Positions 7,446-14,913 of a stretch of 64,000 bases of DNA are shown piece by piece. The notes under the pieces were generated by a model, which worked only from the letters and a program-made list of their open reading frames with translations, was not told where the DNA came from and did no database searches. Made by a program: the position numbers and the translations under genes. Source of the DNA: CALROG01 sp943369755 (lineage in GTDB: Bacteria > Pseudomonadota > Gammaproteobacteria > Burkholderiales > Burkholderiaceae_C); assembly GCA_943369755.1 (NCBI GenBank), contig CALROG020000005.1, positions 86,082-150,081 of the forward strand, in the 5' to 3' direction. Each line of letters starts with the position of its first letter. The stretch's first letter is position 1.

Positions 7446-9107
7446 TCATAAAAATTTGCTGGTTATAGGATAGCGCCAATCTTTGCCAAAGCTGCGGTGG
7501 CTGACCCTGATGCCCACTGGTGCCTGGCGGCGCTTGTACTCATTGATCTTGATCAGCCGGGTCACCCGGTCAACGTCAGCGCGGGCGTAGCCGGCAGCAA
7601 CGATCTCGTCGGCCGACTGGTCGTTTTCCATGTAGCGCTCCAAAATCGCGTCCAGCACCTCGTAGGGCGGCAGGCTGTCCTGGTCTTTCTGGTCGGGCCG
7701 CAGCTCGGCGCTGGGTGGGCGGGTGATGATGCGCTCGGGAATCGGGTTGGCACCCGTACCGTAGGGGTCGTTGGCATTGCGCCAGTGCGCCAGTCTGAAT
7801 ACCGTGGTCTTGAGCACGTCCTTGATCACCGCGAAGCCACCGGCCATGTCGCCATACAGCGTGCAGTAACCAGTGGCCATCTCACTCTTGTTGCCGGTGG
7901 TCAGCACGATGCTGCCGAACTTGTTGCTCAGGGCCATCAGCAACGTGCCCCGGATGCGGGCCTGAATGTTCTCTTCGGTCGTGTCTTCGGCCCGGCCTGC
8001 GAACTCGCTGGCCAGCGCCGCCTTGAAGGCCTCGAACTGCGGCACGATTGAAATTTCGTCGTAGCGCACGCCCAGGCGCCGGGCCATCTCGCGCGCGTCG
8101 ATCCAGGAAATGTCGGCGGTGTAGGGCGAAGGCATCATCACTGTACGCACCTTGTCGCGGCCCAGGGCGTCAACCGCGATGGCCAGCACCAGGGCTGAAT
8201 CAATCCCGCCCGACAGGCCCAGAATCGCACCGGGAAAGCCGTTCTTGCCGATGTAGTCACGCACGCCCAGCACCAGCGCGTCCCACAAATCCGCCTCGAC
8301 GCTGCGTTCGGGCACCGAATTCGCTATGATTTTTATAGCGGCTCCCGAACGCTCCACGCGGGCTGGAAACATGTTTTCTTCAAAACTCGGGGCCCGCCCG
8401 GCCAGACTGGCGTCGGCGTTCACGGCGAATGAGTGCCCCTCAAAAACCACCTCGTCCTGGCCACCCACCAGGTGCGCATAAACCAGCGGCAGGCCGCAGG
8501 CGCGTACCCGCTCAAGCATAGTCTGTTCGCGCTCGCTGCCCTTGCCGACGTGAAACGGCGAGGCATTGATCACCGCCAGCAGCTCGGCACCGGCGTCCTT
8601 GGCGGCCTGGGCGGGGGCCTGGAACCACGCGTCTTCACAGATCAGCAGGCCCACCTTGATGCCTTGCACCTCGAACACACAAGTGCCGGTGCCTGGCGTG
8701 AAGTAGCGGCGCTCGTCAAACACCTGGTAGTTGGGCAGCTCACGTTTGGCGTAACTGGCGATCACCGCGCCCTCGCGCAGCACACTGGCCGCGTTGTGGC
8801 GCTGCGTAATGGCCACACTGCGGGTGCGTTGGTCGCCGCCGGTCGGGTGGCCCACCACCACCGTCATGCCCTTTAACCCGGCCAATTCGCGGGCCACCCG
8901 CTTCACGGCATCATCACAGGCGGCAATGAAGGCCGGGCGAAGGAACAGGTCTTCCGCCGCATAGCCGCAAATCGAGAGTTCGGGTGTCAGCAACAGCCGG
9001 GCACCGTCCGCGTAAGCTGCATGGGCAGCCGCCACGATCTTGCTGGCGTTGCCCGGCATGTCGCCCACGACGAAATTGAGTTGGGCGACGCAAAGTTTGA
9101 GAGTCAT
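7446..9107 (-). CDS. nadE: Glutamine-dependent NAD+ synthetase
   Basis: 553-residue two-domain enzyme that amidates nicotinic acid adenine dinucleotide to NAD+. The N-terminal nitrilase-like glutaminase domain has its triad as Glu43 (LLTPELSICGY), Lys121 (YAKRELPNYQVF) and Cys157 (GLLICEDAWF). The C-terminal synthetase domain starts near residue 290 with the P-loop LGLSGGIDSALVLA. The linker between the domains, residues ~246-263, is encoded by an inserted palindromic repeat (SGAAIKIIAN), a local oddity outside both active sites. The ATG at 9107 lies only seven bases from the divergent GTG of the next gene. Confidence 0.97.
   Translation of the reverse strand: MTLKLCVAQLNFVVGDMPGNASKIVAAAHAAYADGARLLLTPELSICGYAAEDLFLRPAFIAACDDAVKRVARELAGLKGMTVVVGHPTGGDQRTRSVAITQRHNAASVLREGAVIASYAKRELPNYQVFDERRYFTPGTGTCVFEVQGIKVGLLICEDAWFQAPAQAAKDAGAELLAVINASPFHVGKGSEREQTMLERVRACGLPLVYAHLVGGQDEVVFEGHSFAVNADASLAGRAPSFEENMFPARVERSGAAIKIIANSVPERSVEADLWDALVLGVRDYIGKNGFPGAILGLSGGIDSALVLAIAVDALGRDKVRTVMMPSPYTADISWIDAREMARRLGVRYDEISIVPQFEAFKAALASEFAGRAEDTTEENIQARIRGTLLMALSNKFGSIVLTTGNKSEMATGYCTLYGDMAGGFAVIKDVLKTTVFRLAHWRNANDPYGTGANPIPERIITRPPSAELRPDQKDQDSLPPYEVLDAILERYMENDQSADEIVAAGYARADVDRVTRLIKINEYKRRQAPVGIRVSHRSFGKDWRYPITSKFL
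8318..8372 (-). repeat. Family-1 palindromic repeat inserted in frame in nadE
   Basis: Contains the family core: GCTATGATTTTTATAGCGGC, then a variable arm and CGCGGGCTGGAAA. Other copies occur near 10.0, 14.9, 19.7, 46.6, 47.4 and 49.1 kb. It lies within nadE, in the interdomain linker, and is read through without a stop. Confidence 0.75.
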
Positions 9108-9114
9108 ACCAGCA

Positions 9115-10398
9115 GTGCAAAACAGTTCAAACGATTATGTCATCCGGGTTTTGGCTTCGCCGCTTGAGGTGAATGCTGCCGACTGGAACGCCCTGCACGC
9201 GCTGCAAGCCCACGCCAGCCCCTTCATGCGCCACGAATACCTGGCCGCCTTGCACGAAAGCGGCTGCGCCACACCCGCCACCGGCTGGACGCCGCGCTTT
9301 GTCACACTGTGGCGCGCCGACCAATTGCAGGCCGCCTGTGCGCTCTACCTGAAGGCGCATTCGTACGGCGAGTACGTGTTTGACTGGGCCTGGGCCAACG
9401 CCTATGAGCAGCATGGCCTGGCCTACTACCCCAAGGCCACAGTGGCGGCACCGTTCACTCCGGTGCCTGGCGCGCGGCTGCTGGCGCGTGACGCGCCCGC
9501 CCGTTCCGCACTGGTGCAAGCGCTGGTGAGCTGGTGCAGCGCCCAGGGTCTGTCGTCGCTACACCTGCTGTTTGCGGCACCAGACGATGTGGCCGCCTGT
9601 GAGAAAGCAGGGCTCATGCTGCGACACACAGTCCAGTTCCACTGGAAGAACATGGCCCCCGCGCTCGGCACTGGCGTGTCCTCGCTGCCCCCCGAGGGGG
9701 CGAGTTTCGCCGTGGGGCGGCCCGGCGGCGAAACCGGCTATCCCGATTTCGACGCCTTCCTCGCCACCTTGAGCCAGGACAAGCGCAAAAAAATCCGCCA
9801 GGAGCGGCGCAAGGTGGCCGACGCGGGTGTGTGCTTTCGACACGCGCAGGGTCGCGACATCACACCAGCAGACTGGGACTTTTTTTACCGCTGCTACGAA
9901 CGCACCTACCTGGAGCATGGCAATGCGCCCTACCTGACGCGCGACTTCTTCCGGCGCATGGCCGACACCATGCCCGAGGCCTGGCTGCTTTTCACGGCGG
10001 AGCGCGCGGGCCAGCCAGTTGCTACAAGTTTAATAGCGCTTCACGCAACACCCATGCGCTCTGGTGGCCAATTTGGCTTGAAAGCGCAGGAAAAAGTAGC
10101 CTACGGCCGCTACTGGGGTGCACTGGAGCGGGTAGACTGCCTGCACTTTGAGGCCTGCTACTACCAGCCATTGCAGTGGTGCATTGCGCAGGGCTACGAC
10201 CGCTTTGAAGGCGGCGCCCAGGGCGAACACAAGATGGCCCGCGCACTCATGCCGGTGCGCACCACCAGTGCCCACTGGCTGGCTCACCCCGCCTTTGCCG
10301 ACGCCGTGCAGCGCTTTTTGGAGCGTGAAGGCCAGGGCATCGAAAACTATGTCGAGCACCTGGCGCAGCGCAGCCCGTTCAGGCACGAACCCGCTTGA
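9115..10398 (+). CDS. FemAB/GNAT-like acyltransferase-fold protein (PF04339 type)
   Basis: Protein of the peptidogalycan/FemAB-like family of the acyl-CoA N-acyltransferase superfamily; the substrate is not known. I chose the GTG at 9115 (427 residues); an earlier ATG at 9040 would run into the divergent nadE gene. Conserved segments include SQDKRKKIRQERRKVADAG, FYRCYERTYLEHGNAPYLT, AYGRYWGALERVDCLHFEAC and YDRFEGGAQGEHKMARALMP. Two dispersed repeats are inserted in frame: residues ~187-205 (SSLPPEGASFAVGRPGGE) and ~301-323 (TSLIALHATPMRSGGQFGL). The second splits what is otherwise a continuous conserved block. Whether the protein is still active should not be assumed. Confidence 0.86.
   Translation: MQNSSNDYVIRVLASPLEVNAADWNALHALQAHASPFMRHEYLAALHESGCATPATGWTPRFVTLWRADQLQAACALYLKAHSYGEYVFDWAWANAYEQHGLAYYPKATVAAPFTPVPGARLLARDAPARSALVQALVSWCSAQGLSSLHLLFAAPDDVAACEKAGLMLRHTVQFHWKNMAPALGTGVSSLPPEGASFAVGRPGGETGYPDFDAFLATLSQDKRKKIRQERRKVADAGVCFRHAQGRDITPADWDFFYRCYERTYLEHGNAPYLTRDFFRRMADTMPEAWLLFTAERAGQPVATSLIALHATPMRSGGQFGLKAQEKVAYGRYWGALERVDCLHFEACYYQPLQWCIAQGYDRFEGGAQGEHKMARALMPVRTTSAHWLAHPAFADAVQRFLEREGQGIENYVEHLAQRSPFRHEPA
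9674..9730 (+). repeat. Family-2 GC-rich palindromic repeat inside the FemAB-like gene
   Basis: CTGCCCCCCGAGGGGGCG is followed by a variable segment and GGGGCGGCCCGGCGGC. The inverse complement of the same signature appears at 40.3 and 49.4 kb and a variant at 53.9 kb. Translated in frame as part of the host gene. Confidence 0.72.
10016..10083 (+). repeat. Family-1 palindromic repeat inside the FemAB-like gene
   Basis: Begins GTTGCTACAAGTTTAATAGC and contains the arm pair ACGCA / TGCG around a short loop, ending in AATTTGGCTTGAAA. It is in frame and supplies residues ~301-323 of the host protein. Confidence 0.75.
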
Positions 10399-10455
10399 AG
10401 TTGCGCACCTGCATTCCACCTGCAATGCCATCGGACGAGAACAAAGTTGTACGTC

Positions 10456-10689
10456 ATGGCACAGCCCTCGGTAGTAACCAGTACCACGGCGGTCGCCAAG
10501 GAGACGAAAAGCAGGAGCCGCCCCTCTAAAACGGCATCTTCCCCTACAGTGAAAAAGCCCAAAGCTGCTACCGTGCGTGCAGGCAAAACAACAACGGGAA
10601 AGAAGCCCCCACATGCTCATGGCAACGCAGCGACCCAAGCCCCCACAACACGACCTCGCGCCACCCAACCTCGCGCTGCTGGCGCTTGA
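10456..10689 (+). CDS. Possible small basic low-complexity protein (Lys/Thr/Ala/Pro rich)
   Basis: An open frame of 77 codons starting MAQPSVVTSTTAVAKETKSR, with a composition like histone H1-like or AlgP tails (many K, T, A, P and no hydrophobic core). It overlaps the next gene by about 77 bp in another frame. No clear ribosome site was seen. It may be a real small nucleoid-type protein or a chance open frame in GC-rich DNA; I have no family match. Confidence 0.25.
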   Translation: MAQPSVVTSTTAVAKETKSRSRPSKTASSPTVKKPKAATVRAGKTTTGKKPPHAHGNAATQAPTTRPRATQPRAAGA

Positions 10690-11416
10690 ATTCCGCGCCC
10701 CCTGGGAGTTTGGTGCCCTGCTGCCAGCCTGGCCGATGCTGCAACGCGCGCCGGCCGGTGACGGCCACAGCGTGATGGTGTTCCCGGGTCTGAGCGCAAG
10801 TGACGCCTCCACCGTGCCGCTGCGCCGCTACCTCGATTCAATTGGGCATGACACCCACGGCTGGCGCCAAGGCTTCAACTTTGGCCCGCGCGCTGGCGTG
10901 CTGGACGCGGCCAAACGCGACATCAGCGAGCGCTGCGACGCGACCGGGCGCAAGGTCAGCCTGATCGGCTGGAGCCTGGGCGGCGTCTACGCACGCGAGC
11001 TTGCCAAAGAAATGCCGGAGTCAGTGCGCTGCGTCATCACACTGGGCACGCCCTTCGCCGGCCCGCCGAAGTCCACCAATGCCTGGCGCATTTACGAGCT
11101 GACCAGCGGACGCAACATCCACCGTGAGGCCGAGCGGTTTGAGCTGCACGAAGCGCCACCCGTGCCCACCACCAGCGTGTTTTCGCGCACCGACGGCATC
11201 GTGGCCTGGCAAGGCAGCATTCAGCAGGAATCAAAGCACAACCCGCACACCGAAAACATTGAAGTGGTGGCCAGCCACATCGGCATTGGCCTGAACCCCA
11301 GCTCCTGGTGGGCCGTGGCCGACCGGCTGGGCCAGCCCGAGGGCCAGTGGCGGCCGTTTGACCGCCAGGGGCTGCGCGGGTTGAAAGGGCTGATCTACCC
11401 CGACCCGCACCGCTGA
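10613..11416 (+). CDS. Alpha/beta hydrolase, lipase-like
   Basis: 267-residue alpha/beta hydrolase. The nucleophile elbow is GWSLGG (in SLIGWSLGGVYARELAKEMP), the acid is probably the Asp of SRTDGIVAW and the base the His of EVVASHIGIG, giving a complete Ser-Asp-His triad in the usual order. The ATG at 10613 has a GGGAAAG site about ten bases upstream; a GTG at 10577 would add 12 residues. No signal peptide is seen, so it is likely cytoplasmic. Substrate unknown. It is followed after 48 bp by the BLUF gene on the same strand. Confidence 0.88.
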   Translation: MLMATQRPKPPQHDLAPPNLALLALEFRAPWEFGALLPAWPMLQRAPAGDGHSVMVFPGLSASDASTVPLRRYLDSIGHDTHGWRQGFNFGPRAGVLDAAKRDISERCDATGRKVSLIGWSLGGVYARELAKEMPESVRCVITLGTPFAGPPKSTNAWRIYELTSGRNIHREAERFELHEAPPVPTTSVFSRTDGIVAWQGSIQQESKHNPHTENIEVVASHIGIGLNPSSWWAVADRLGQPEGQWRPFDRQGLRGLKGLIYPDPHR

Positions 11417-11464
11417 GGCACACACTTTTGGGTATATTGTCGCCAGCCCACCCTGGAGACACCC

Positions 11465-11923
11465 ATGGACCGCGCTGCTGGCGACCCCGCCGATCTCTAC
11501 AGCCTGCTCTATTGCAGCCGCGCCACCGCCCTGATGACGCCGGAAGAGTTGCCGCACATCATGGGCAGCGCCTGGCGCCACAACCGACCCATGGCCGTCA
11601 CCGGCCTGTTGGTTCTGGGCGGCGGCCTGTTCTTGCAATGGCTGGAAGGGCCGCGCGCCAATGTGCGCGAACTCATGGGGCGGCTGCTGAAAGACCCCCG
11701 GCACGATTGCCTGACCGAGCTGCACGCCTACGCACATGCACCGGGTACAACGCGCCTCTATCCGTCCTGGAGCATGCAGTACGTCAGCCCGATGGAGATT
11801 CTGGGCGTGCTCGAACAAGAGCGGCGCAAGTCGCCGCACCAGAGTCATGCGCACGCGATCAACCTGCTGATGGATCTTCTGCAGGCCGGTAGCGGGCCGC
11901 TGGCCGGGCTGCGTCAGGCCTGA
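11465..11923 (+). CDS. Short BLUF-domain blue-light photoreceptor
   Basis: 152-residue single-domain BLUF protein, predicted to bind FAD and respond to blue light. By alignment with AppA the flavin-site residues are all present: Tyr16 (SLLYCSRA), Asn40 (RHNRPMAVTG), Gln58 (GLFLQWLEGP), Trp102 and Met104 (YPSWSMQYVS). There is no fused output domain; the C-terminal ~45 residues (EILGVLEQERRKSPHQ) form helices that could carry the output. Short BLUF proteins act by binding partner proteins. No obvious partner is adjacent: the neighbours are a hydrolase and inorganic pyrophosphatase. Confidence 0.93.
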   Translation: MDRAAGDPADLYSLLYCSRATALMTPEELPHIMGSAWRHNRPMAVTGLLVLGGGLFLQWLEGPRANVRELMGRLLKDPRHDCLTELHAYAHAPGTTRLYPSWSMQYVSPMEILGVLEQERRKSPHQSHAHAINLLMDLLQAGSGPLAGLRQA

Positions 11924-11943
11924 CGCATCGTCCGCTCGCCCCC

Positions 11944-12483
11944 TCAGGCCGGGTTGGCCTTGGTGTAGTTGGCAATGCCGTCCAGGATTTCTTTCTTGGC
12001 GGCCTCGGGGCCTTCCCAGCCCAGAATCTTGACCCACTTGCCTTCTTCGAGATCTTTGTAGTGCTCAAAAAAGTGCGCAATGGTCTTCAGTCGCACCGGG
12101 TTCAGGTCTTCAGGCTTTTGCCATTGGGTGTAAATGCCCAGAATCTTGTCGGTGGGAACAGCCAGAACCTTGCCGTCTTCACCGGCCTCATCTTCCATTT
12201 TCAGGATGCCAATAGGCCGGCAAGTCACTACCACGCCAGGAATCAGCGGCACCGGCGTGATGACCAGCACGTCAACCGGATCGCCGTCACCGCTGATGGT
12301 CTTGGGCACATAGCCGTAATTGGTGGGGTAGTGCATGGACGTGCTCATGAAGCGGTCCACAAAAATCGCGCCGGACTCTTTGTCCACTTCGTACTTCACC
12401 GGGTCGGCGTTCATCGGGATTTCGATGATCACGTTGAACGAGTCAGGAACATTCTTGCCGGGGGAAACTTTGTCTAGTGCCAT
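11944..12483 (-). CDS. ppa: Inorganic pyrophosphatase, soluble family I
   Basis: Cytoplasmic hexameric Mg-dependent enzyme that hydrolyses pyrophosphate to phosphate. At 179 residues it is the usual bacterial length. The active-site segments VIIEIPMNADPVKYEVDKES, YPTNYGYVPKTISGDGDPVD and the KILGWEGPEAAKKEI tail are present. It is divergent from the membrane H+-pyrophosphatase gene, with 227 bp between starts, so one intergenic region may control both routes of pyrophosphate use. Confidence 0.97.
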   Translation of the reverse strand: MALDKVSPGKNVPDSFNVIIEIPMNADPVKYEVDKESGAIFVDRFMSTSMHYPTNYGYVPKTISGDGDPVDVLVITPVPLIPGVVVTCRPIGILKMEDEAGEDGKVLAVPTDKILGIYTQWQKPEDLNPVRLKTIAHFFEHYKDLEEGKWVKILGWEGPEAAKKEILDGIANYTKANPA

Positions 12484-12710
12484 GGTTTTTTCTGCGGGAA
12501 ACTAAGGAGAAGGGAATATCAGGATTAACCCTGATTTTACTTTCGCCAGCCTTGCTTTGCGTGTGATGGCCACGGAAACGTCACGGTTTGCGCTTATATT
12601 CCGCCCGTTGGCCAATCGTCTCCGCCAGTTGGGAGCGACGAGGAAGCAACGCAGCGGGGGTACCGCTTGCGTGGCACCCCCTCCAAGCGAAACAACGTAG
12701 GAGATTAAAC

Positions 12711-14807
12711 ATGACAGGCAACTCAGCGCTGATTCTGGCGCTCGTCTGCGGGCTTATTGCTGTTGCATACGGCATTTGGGCACGCGGCTGGATTCTTTCC
12801 CAGGACGCAGGCAACCCCCGCATGCAAGAAATTGCGGCGGCCATTCAGGCCGGCGCAGCCGCCTACCTGGCACGGCAATACAAAACCATTGCCATCGTTG
12901 GCGTGGTGTTGGCCGTGCTGATCGGGCTGTTCCTTGACGTCAAGACATCGATCGGCTTTGTGATTGGCGCGGTGCTCTCGGGTGCTTGCGGCTTCATTGG
13001 CATGAACGTCTCGGTACGTGCCAACGTACGCACCGCGCAGGCCGCCACCCGCGGCATTGGCCCGGCACTGGATGTGGCCTTTCGCGGCGGTGCCATCACC
13101 GGCATGCTGGTGGTGGGACTGGGCCTTTTGGGCGTTGCCGGTTTTTACTGGTACCTCACGGCCGGTGGCATTCCGGCCGACGGCAAGGCTTTTGCCACGC
13201 TGCTCAACCCCTTGATCGGCTTTGCCTTCGGTTCGTCGCTGATCTCGATCTTTGCCCGCCTGGGCGGCGGCATCTTCACCAAGGGTGCTGACGTCGGCGC
13301 TGACCTGGTGGGCAAGGTGGAGGCCGGCATCCCCGAAGACGACCCGCGCAACCCCGCGGTGATCGCCGACAACGTGGGCGACAACGTGGGCGACTGCGCC
13401 GGTATGGCCGCCGACCTGTTTGAAACCTACGCCGTGACGCTGATCGCCACCATGGTGCTGGGCGCGTTGCTTGTGGCTGCGGCCCCGGTCAATGCGGTGC
13501 TGTACCCGCTGGCGCTGGGCGCGGTGTCCATCGTTGCGTCCATCATCGGTTGCTTCTTCGTCAAGGCCTCGCCCGGCATGAAGAACGTGATGCCGGCCCT
13601 GTACAAGGGCCTGGCGGTGGCCGGTGTGCTGTCGCTGATCGCGTTTTACTTCGTGACCCAAAGCCTGTTCCCGGCCCCGATCAAGCTCGAAGGTGGCGTG
13701 ATTCTGTCCAGCACCAACCTGTTTGGTGCCTGCTTTGTCGGCCTGGCCCTGACCGCAGCACTGGTGTGGATCACCGAGTTCTATACCGGCACCCAGTACT
13801 CACCGGTGCGCCACATCGCACAAGCCTCCACCACGGGCCATGGCACCAACATCATTGCGGGCCTGGGCGTGTCGATGCGCTCCACCGCCTGGCCGGTGGT
13901 GTTTGTGTGTATCGCGATCATGGCCTCGTTCAAGCTGGCTGGCCTGTACGGCATTGCCATCGCCGCCACTTCCATGCTGAGCATGGCCGGTATCGTGGTG
14001 GCACTTGACGCCTACGGCCCCATCACCGACAACGCCGGTGGCATTGCTGAAATGGCCGAACTGCCCGCCAGCGTGCGCGACGTGACCGACCCGCTGGACG
14101 CAGTGGGTAACACCACCAAGGCCGTCACCAAAGGCTACGCCATTGGCTCGGCGGGCCTGGCCGCACTGGTGCTGTTTGCCGACTACACCCACAAGCTGGA
14201 AACTTACGGCAAGGCCATCAGCTTTGACCTGAGCGACCCGATGGTGATCGTGGGCCTGTTCATTGGCGGCTTGATCCCCTACCTGTTCGGTGCCATGGCC
14301 ATGGAGGCCGTGGGCCGCGCCGCCGGTGCCGTGGTGGTTGAAGTGCGCCGCCAGTTCCGCGAGATCAAGGGCATCATGGAAGGCACGGCCAAGCCTGAAT
14401 ACGGCAAGGCCGTAGACATGCTGACCACAGCCGCCATCAAGGAAATGATCGTGCCGTCGCTGCTGCCGGTGGTGGTGCCAATTGTTGTGGGCCTGGTACT
14501 TGGCCCCAAGGCGCTGGGTGGTTTGCTGATGGGCACCATCGTCACCGGCCTGTTCGTGGCCATTTCGATGTGTACCGGTGGCGGTGCCTGGGACAACGCC
14601 AAGAAGCTGATTGAAGACGACTTTGTCGACAAAGACGGCGTGACCCACAAAAAGGGCGGCGAAACCCACAAGGCCGCCGTCACCGGCGACACCGTGGGCG
14701 ACCCCTACAAGGACACTGCCGGCCCGGCCATCAACCCGCTGATCAAGATCATCAACATTGTGGCGCTGCTGATCGTGCCGCTGGTGGTGAAGTTCCACGG
14801 CGGCTGA
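12711..14807 (+). CDS. hppA: Membrane-bound H+-translocating pyrophosphatase, K+-independent type
   Basis: 698-residue integral membrane enzyme that couples pyrophosphate hydrolysis to proton export. The catalytic loop GADLVGKVEAGIPEDDPRNP and the DNVGDNVGDCAGMAADLFE motif are intact; a second acidic set lies in GDTVGDPYKDTAGPA near the C-terminus. The motif GNTTKAVTKGYAIGSA has Lys where K+-dependent enzymes have Ala, which points to the K+-independent H+ pump. The ATG at 12711 has a TAGGAG site; an upstream in-frame extension was rejected. The leader can fold an imperfect hairpin at 12656-12681 (GGGGG against CCCCC). Followed by a clear terminator. Confidence 0.97.
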   Translation: MTGNSALILALVCGLIAVAYGIWARGWILSQDAGNPRMQEIAAAIQAGAAAYLARQYKTIAIVGVVLAVLIGLFLDVKTSIGFVIGAVLSGACGFIGMNVSVRANVRTAQAATRGIGPALDVAFRGGAITGMLVVGLGLLGVAGFYWYLTAGGIPADGKAFATLLNPLIGFAFGSSLISIFARLGGGIFTKGADVGADLVGKVEAGIPEDDPRNPAVIADNVGDNVGDCAGMAADLFETYAVTLIATMVLGALLVAAAPVNAVLYPLALGAVSIVASIIGCFFVKASPGMKNVMPALYKGLAVAGVLSLIAFYFVTQSLFPAPIKLEGGVILSSTNLFGACFVGLALTAALVWITEFYTGTQYSPVRHIAQASTTGHGTNIIAGLGVSMRSTAWPVVFVCIAIMASFKLAGLYGIAIAATSMLSMAGIVVALDAYGPITDNAGGIAEMAELPASVRDVTDPLDAVGNTTKAVTKGYAIGSAGLAALVLFADYTHKLETYGKAISFDLSDPMVIVGLFIGGLIPYLFGAMAMEAVGRAAGAVVVEVRRQFREIKGIMEGTAKPEYGKAVDMLTTAAIKEMIVPSLLPVVVPIVVGLVLGPKALGGLLMGTIVTGLFVAISMCTGGGAWDNAKKLIEDDFVDKDGVTHKKGGETHKAAVTGDTVGDPYKDTAGPAINPLIKIINIVALLIVPLVVKFHGG

Positions 14808-14826
14808 TTTCCCTGCTCCCAAATGC

Positions 14827-14852
14827 AAAAGGCCCGCAGTTGCGGGCCTTTT
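14827..14852 (+). terminator. Intrinsic terminator after hppA (probably bidirectional)
   Basis: The arms AAAAGGCCCGCA and TGCGGGCCTTTT (12 bp, perfect) enclose a two-base loop. The flanking A and T tracts let it work for hppA and for the convergent acyl-CoA synthetase gene. Confidence 0.9.
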
Positions 14853-14856
14853 GCTT

Positions 14857-14913
14857 TGCTACACTTTTTATAGTGGCTAACGCAGCCCCTATGCGGGCTG
14901 CAGCCTGTTTTAT
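14857..14913 (+). repeat. Family-1 palindromic repeat, intergenic
   Basis: TGCTACACTTTTTATAGTGG, then ACGCAGCCCCTATGCGGGC (arms GCA/TGC) and TGCAGCCTGTTTTA. Its last bases form the TAA stop codon of the minus-strand acyl-CoA synthetase gene (14910-14912). Confidence 0.8.

Noticed and set aside
12723..14828. Large minus-strand frames opposite hppA, rich in His and Gly
   Set aside because: Composition is that of a reverse-complemented membrane protein; no ribosome site or family.
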